Shown piece by piece: positions 7,684-10,294 of a DNA stretch of 10,294 nucleotides. Origin of the DNA: JBCCEV01 sp039030125 (GTDB lineage: Bacteria; Pseudomonadota; Gammaproteobacteria; Ga0077536); assembly GCA_039030125.1 (NCBI GenBank), contig JBCCEV010000153.1:1-10294 (forward strand), in the 5' to 3' direction. The translations under genes were made by a program, and so were the position numbers. Positions within the stretch are counted from its first letter, which is position 1, and every line of letters begins with the position of its first letter. The notes beneath the pieces are model-generated. The model was not told where the DNA came from. It worked only from the letters and a program-made list of their open reading frames with translations, and ran no database searches.

Positions 7684-7906
7684 TGATACGAGTAGAGCAC
7701 GCGCCGGGTTCAAGTGAGTCTCAAATTAGGCGTGCCAGGGTTTCCCGGTTGCCCTTTGCCGTTCGCCGCTTGGACTGGTCTTCGCGGGCTTGTGGGACCG
7801 GAGCCGCCGCAGCGCGAACCTAGTAACAGCAATAGCAAGCGCCTGTTGTGCTGGCTAGAAGCTTGATGAGAGGAGTTGGCCAGCGCTTGAAACTGACCGC
7901 GATCTT
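7684..7906. other. 223-base intergenic gap
   Basis: Lies between two leftward genes, the CoA-transferase and the exported hydrolase. I find no gene, RNA signature or convincing promoter in it. It must hold whatever terminator follows the CoA-transferase and any promoter of the hydrolase. The only clear structure is the inverted repeat listed separately at its right end. Short reading frames here lack family features. Confidence 0.4.
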
Positions 7907-7912
7907 CTAGCC
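7853..7912. repeat. Nine-base inverted repeat spanning the CoA-transferase stop codon
   Basis: GGCTAGAAG at 7853-7861 and CTTCTAGCC at 7904-7912 are perfect reverse complements separated by 42 bases. The right arm includes the TAG stop of the CoA-transferase. In the minus-strand transcript this could fold into a long-looped hairpin at the 3' end of the operon. There is no following T-run, so it is not a classical intrinsic terminator; a transcript-end stabiliser or chance are alternatives. Confidence 0.4.
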
Positions 7913-9118
7913 GGAGATCTCATGCACGATCCCCTGTTCGTACAACGAATCAATCTGCGCTTGTGTCAGGCCGGCCTCGGCCAGCACCTCGCGGTTATGC
8001 GCACCTTGATGTGCGGCGGGGCTCAAAGCACCGGTGTCCTCACCGGAGAATCGCCACGGTCCTTTGGGCAGACGCACGCTTCGATTGCCGATTTCAATTT
8101 CGTAGGTGGGTTGCATGGCCTCAGCCCAGGCGCTATCGAGTACATCTTTAGGATCTCGCACCCGTCCCACGGCGAGCCCACCGGCGCCGGAAACTTGGGC
8201 TTCGAGTTCTTCGAAAGAGCGAAACGTGCGGATCCATGCGCGTACCTCATCCATTAATGCGTTGAGGTTTGTGCGCCTCAAATCGGGCGTTGCAAAGCGT
8301 GGATCGACGCGCAGGTCGTTGCGGCCCATCATTGTGCAATAGCGGGAAAAAGCCGGCGACCAAACCGGCGATGTGATCAAGGTGACGAGGGTCCCGTCGG
8401 CGAGTTCGACGATCGGAGAATCGGGCGCGCTGAGTGCCCAGGGTTCGTTGTTGTCGTTGTCCAAATCGTTGATGAATCCATGCAGTCGTTCGTTGACGTT
8501 CAACATGGTCGCCATCATGGAGACATCGGCATGGGTGCCCTTACCGGTGGCATTACGGAGGTTCAAAGCGGCAAGGGTCGCGATTGCGCCTTCCAATCCG
8601 GTATAGAGATCGGCATGGCTCGAAGAGTCGTTTACCGGCGCCTCCAGGCTTTCGCCGTAATGGCGCAAGTGCGTTGCGGTTGCGCCGGATTCGGCTTGCA
8701 CGGTCGGTGCGAACGCCGGTCGCCCAGACCAAGGCGAGTCTTGTCCATAACCCGACATCGAAACAAAAATCGTCGCCGGGTTTTGGGCGGCGACTTTTTC
8801 ATAGTTAAGACCGAAACTCGCCATCGTTCCAGGTCTGAAGTTTTCGACCACCACGTCGGCTTGCGCGCACAGCTTGAAAACAATGTCGCGGGCCTGTGGG
8901 TAGTTGAGGTCGATACATAAATTACGTTTGCCACCGTTAAGCTGCAGGAAATAGCCGGCGACACCGGCGGCGGTGGGCGAGCCTGCGCGCGCGAGATCGC
9001 CCGACGGCGGCTCGACCTTGGTGACATCAGCGCCCAGTTCGGCAAGTATGCGCGTGCAAGTCGGGCCTGCCAGAACCCTCGTGAAATCAATAACGGTGAC
9101 GCCGTTTAGTGGTTTCAT
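7907..9118 (-). CDS. Class III CoA-transferase (CaiB/BaiF family)
   Basis: A 403-residue class III CoA-transferase, moving CoA from an acyl-CoA donor to a carboxylic acid in the cytoplasm. The N-terminus has the family opening (LNGVTVIDFTRVLAGPTCTRILAELGADVTKVEPP, read in pieces), then KRNLCIDL, VVENFRPGTMASFGLNYE and the SGYGQDSPWSGRP block. The catalytic aspartate is Asp170 in HADLYTG, at the position of Asp169 in formyl-CoA transferase. Length is normal for the family (about 390-430). The ATG at 9118 overlaps the stop of the hydratase gene as TGATG, with GAGGG six bases upstream; a TTG one codon earlier is not needed. The pairing with an enoyl-CoA hydratase suggests CoA activation of an unsaturated or hydroxy acid. 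The specific acid is unknown, so no gene symbol is given. Confidence 0.92.
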   Translation of the reverse strand: MKPLNGVTVIDFTRVLAGPTCTRILAELGADVTKVEPPSGDLARAGSPTAAGVAGYFLQLNGGKRNLCIDLNYPQARDIVFKLCAQADVVVENFRPGTMASFGLNYEKVAAQNPATIFVSMSGYGQDSPWSGRPAFAPTVQAESGATATHLRHYGESLEAPVNDSSSHADLYTGLEGAIATLAALNLRNATGKGTHADVSMMATMLNVNERLHGFINDLDNDNNEPWALSAPDSPIVELADGTLVTLITSPVWSPAFSRYCTMMGRNDLRVDPRFATPDLRRTNLNALMDEVRAWIRTFRSFEELEAQVSGAGGLAVGRVRDPKDVLDSAWAEAMQPTYEIEIGNRSVRLPKGPWRFSGEDTGALSPAAHQGAHNREVLAEAGLTQAQIDSLYEQGIVHEISG

Positions 9119-9129
9119 CAATCGCCCTC
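9116..9129 (-). promoter_or_regulatory. TGATG stop/start overlap with ribosome binding site
   Basis: The hydratase TGA (9118-9120) and CoA-transferase ATG (9116-9118) share one base. GAGGG at 9125-9129 lies six bases before the ATG. This arrangement implies translational coupling and production of the two enzymes together. Confidence 0.75.
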
Positions 9130-9870
9130 AAACACCGCCGTGCCAGGGCCCGAGCTCTTCATTGCTTGGACACCGCGCTTGAGATCCTTACTTTGCCACA
9201 TCGCTTGCAGCGTTTGCGTTTGCGCCGCGTCAGCGGCTTCCACGCCATCGTTGCAAGCGACGTTCACCAATTCTTTAATACCCGCGATCGCCATCGTTGG
9301 CCCAGCGGCTAGCTGTCGGGCAAGCGAGAGCGAAGCGCTTGCGAGTTCGTGCTCGGTGACCACCAGATTTATGATGCCCCATTGCTCAAGGACGCGAGGG
9401 TCGTAACGGCGACCGAGCATGGTGATTTCCCGCGCCCGCGCAGGGCCGGCCAAGCGCACCAGCCGCTGCACCGCGCCAAGCAGCGGTGCCAGGCCAATAT
9501 GGACTTCTACCGAGCCAATCTCCGCAGATTCGGCAGCTACGATGAAGTCGCAGGCAAGCGCTAACTCGAAGCCGCCGCCCAGCACGGCACCATTCAATGC
9601 GGCGACGGTGGGCACCGGAATTGATTCCAGCCGCTTCAATGTTTTTGCGGCATCAATCGCATCGCTCGTCAGGGCGCCGACGTCGGCGCCGGCGCAAAAA
9701 TGTCGCAGATCGCTTTTGATCAAAATCGCCCGCGCGCCGTCTTCTGCCGCCGACTCCAATGCGGCGCAGTACTGTTCGATAAACGCCCCTGTAATCAAGT
9801 TGTGCGGTGGGTTGTTCAGCGTTAGAACCGCGAGCGCGCCATCGCGCGCGCATGACATCAGTGTGGTCAT
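9118..9870 (-). CDS. Enoyl-CoA hydratase/isomerase (crotonase family)
   Basis: A 250-residue crotonase-fold protein, expected to hydrate or isomerise an enoyl-CoA in the cytoplasm. Oxyanion-hole segments are HFCAGADV (57-64) and LGGGFELAL (97-105). Both acid/base glutamates of true hydratases appear to be kept: Glu122 in SVEVHIGL and Glu148 in AREITMLG. The usual PxxGGTQRL is PLLGAVQRL, a mild variant. The frame is open upstream to 10002, but that extension of 44 residues is unlike the family and the ATG at 9870 gives the usual N-terminus and length. The site before this ATG (GGGAC) is weak. It is the first gene of a two-gene leftward operon with the CoA-transferase and is divergent from the amidase at 10021. 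Physiological substrate cannot be read from sequence; isomerase or another crotonase activity is possible. Confidence 0.92.
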   Translation of the reverse strand: MTTLMSCARDGALAVLTLNNPPHNLITGAFIEQYCAALESAAEDGARAILIKSDLRHFCAGADVGALTSDAIDAAKTLKRLESIPVPTVAALNGAVLGGGFELALACDFIVAAESAEIGSVEVHIGLAPLLGAVQRLVRLAGPARAREITMLGRRYDPRVLEQWGIINLVVTEHELASASLSLARQLAAGPTMAIAGIKELVNVACNDGVEAADAAQTQTLQAMWQSKDLKRGVQAMKSSGPGTAVFEGD

Positions 9871-10020
9871 GAACCGTTTTGTCCCAATAGTGTTAGTCGA
9901 GCTTTCAAGATACCGGGAATTTTTCACAGAACCAAACTGACACAATGGCTGTCGCCCTGCTTTCGCGAAGCGAGCTTGATCGGCTATGTTGGGGAGCCTC
10001 AAAGAGAAAGGAAGTGATCC
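9871..10020. promoter_or_regulatory. Divergent intergenic region between hydratase and amidase genes
   Basis: These 150 bases separate the leftward hydratase/CoA-transferase pair from the rightward amidase and must hold both promoters. I see no strong sigma70 pair on either strand. A short palindrome TTCGCGAA lies at 9962-9969 and could be part of an operator, but at eight bases it is weak evidence. Confidence 0.4.
10007..10014 (+). promoter_or_regulatory. Ribosome binding site for the rightward amidase
   Basis: AAAGGAAG, with its AGGA core ending eight bases before the ATG at 10021, supports a real gene start there although the gene runs off the window. Confidence 0.7.
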
Positions 10021-10294
10021 ATGTCCGCGCCAGCCGTACCTGCTTTAACCAGCGACGAACTAAAGCATGCGTGTGAAGTACTCAATTTTGATATGAGCGA
10101 TGAAGAACTTGGGATTTACGGCGCTTTGGCTGCGAGCTTGGTCGACGGCGCCAACCTTATCGATAGTCTCGATGAGCCGCGCTTACCCGTGAAGTACCCT
10201 CGCGACGCCGGTTATCGGCCGACCGGGAAGGAGAATGAATTCAACGCTTGGTACCGCAAGGTCAACATTGAGGGTGCTACGAGTGGCAAACTGA
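10021..10294 (+). CDS. Second amidase-signature protein, N-terminal part (partial at window end)
   Basis: The frame from the ATG is open to the window edge for 91 codons, reading MSAPAVPALTSDELKHACEV at the start. The region from about residue 57, with YPRDAGYRPTGKENEFNAWY followed by RKVNIEGATSGKL, matches the N-terminal extension of a group of amidase-signature enzymes (bacterial amidases of about 500 residues), in which this segment comes just before the catalytic lysine region (AGKTVALKDN). The catalytic residues are therefore beyond the window and unseen. A good ribosome binding site precedes it. It is divergent from the hydratase/CoA-transferase operon, which suggests an amide could be hydrolysed to the acid that this operon handles; that is inference. 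It is not close to the amidase at 1683-3161, which lacks this N-terminal extension. Confidence 0.75.
   Translation, partial: MSAPAVPALTSDELKHACEVLNFDMSDEELGIYGALAASLVDGANLIDSLDEPRLPVKYPRDAGYRPTGKENEFNAWYRKVNIEGATSGKL

Noticed and set aside
7684..7713. TTG start for the exported hydrolase.
   Set aside because: It would put ten residues before a well-formed signal peptide; ATG codons at 7683 and 7677 fit better.
9962..9969. TTCGCGAA palindrome as an operator.
   Set aside because: An eight-base palindrome is expected by chance in moderately GC-rich DNA and there is no second copy nearby that I can see.
9871..10002. In-frame extension of the hydratase by 44 residues upstream of 9870.
   Set aside because: The extension has no family similarity, and the ATG at 9870 gives the normal crotonase N-terminus and length.
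1..10294. Mobile element, CRISPR array, defence system or biosynthetic cluster.
   Set aside because: No transposase, integrase, repeat-spacer pattern, toxin-antitoxin pair, nuclease or carrier-protein gene is visible; all sizeable frames are accounted for by metabolic or signalling families.

Overview
The window looks like a chromosomal piece from a Gram-negative, probably proteobacterial, heterotroph. This rests on moderately GC-rich coding DNA, a Sec signal peptide of ordinary Gram-negative type, a PAS-PAS-GGDEF-EAL signalling protein, and metabolic families common in (often marine) gamma- and alphaproteobacteria. I cannot place it closer than that. No rRNA, tRNA, CRISPR array, insertion sequence, integrase or phage gene is visible.

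From 1 to 4454 there is a tight leftward (minus-strand) operon. In transcription order it holds a PLP-dependent cystathionine gamma-synthase / methionine gamma-lyase family enzyme, an amidase-signature hydrolase, a zinc-independent quinone-oxidoreductase-type dehydrogenase, and a cysteine synthase-like gene. The gaps are 6, 6 and 35 bases. The last gene is cut short: its product follows the family to the middle of the protein, then departs and stops at residue 185, and about 140 bases of unassigned sequence run to the window edge. The two sulfur amino-acid enzymes suggest a thiol or sulfur amino-acid pathway, with the amidase and reductase acting on related compounds. That is inference from gene order.

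From 4530 to 7683 there are two more leftward genes. A secreted or periplasmic alpha/beta hydrolase lies upstream of a c-di-GMP signalling protein whose GGDEF and EAL residues both look intact, as does the RxxD inhibitory site.

From 7684 to 7906 lies a 223-base gap with no recognisable gene and one clear inverted repeat. From 7907 to 9870 is a leftward pair, an enoyl-CoA hydratase/isomerase followed by a class III (CaiB/BaiF) CoA-transferase, joined by a TGATG stop/start overlap. This pair probably activates and processes a carboxylic acid as its CoA ester.

From 9871 to 10020 is a divergent intergenic region. At 10021 the only rightward gene begins, the N-terminus of a second amidase-signature protein that runs off the window. 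The window is mainly ordinary accessory catabolism plus signalling. The points most worth checking are the broken cysteine synthase and the unusual four-gene operon.
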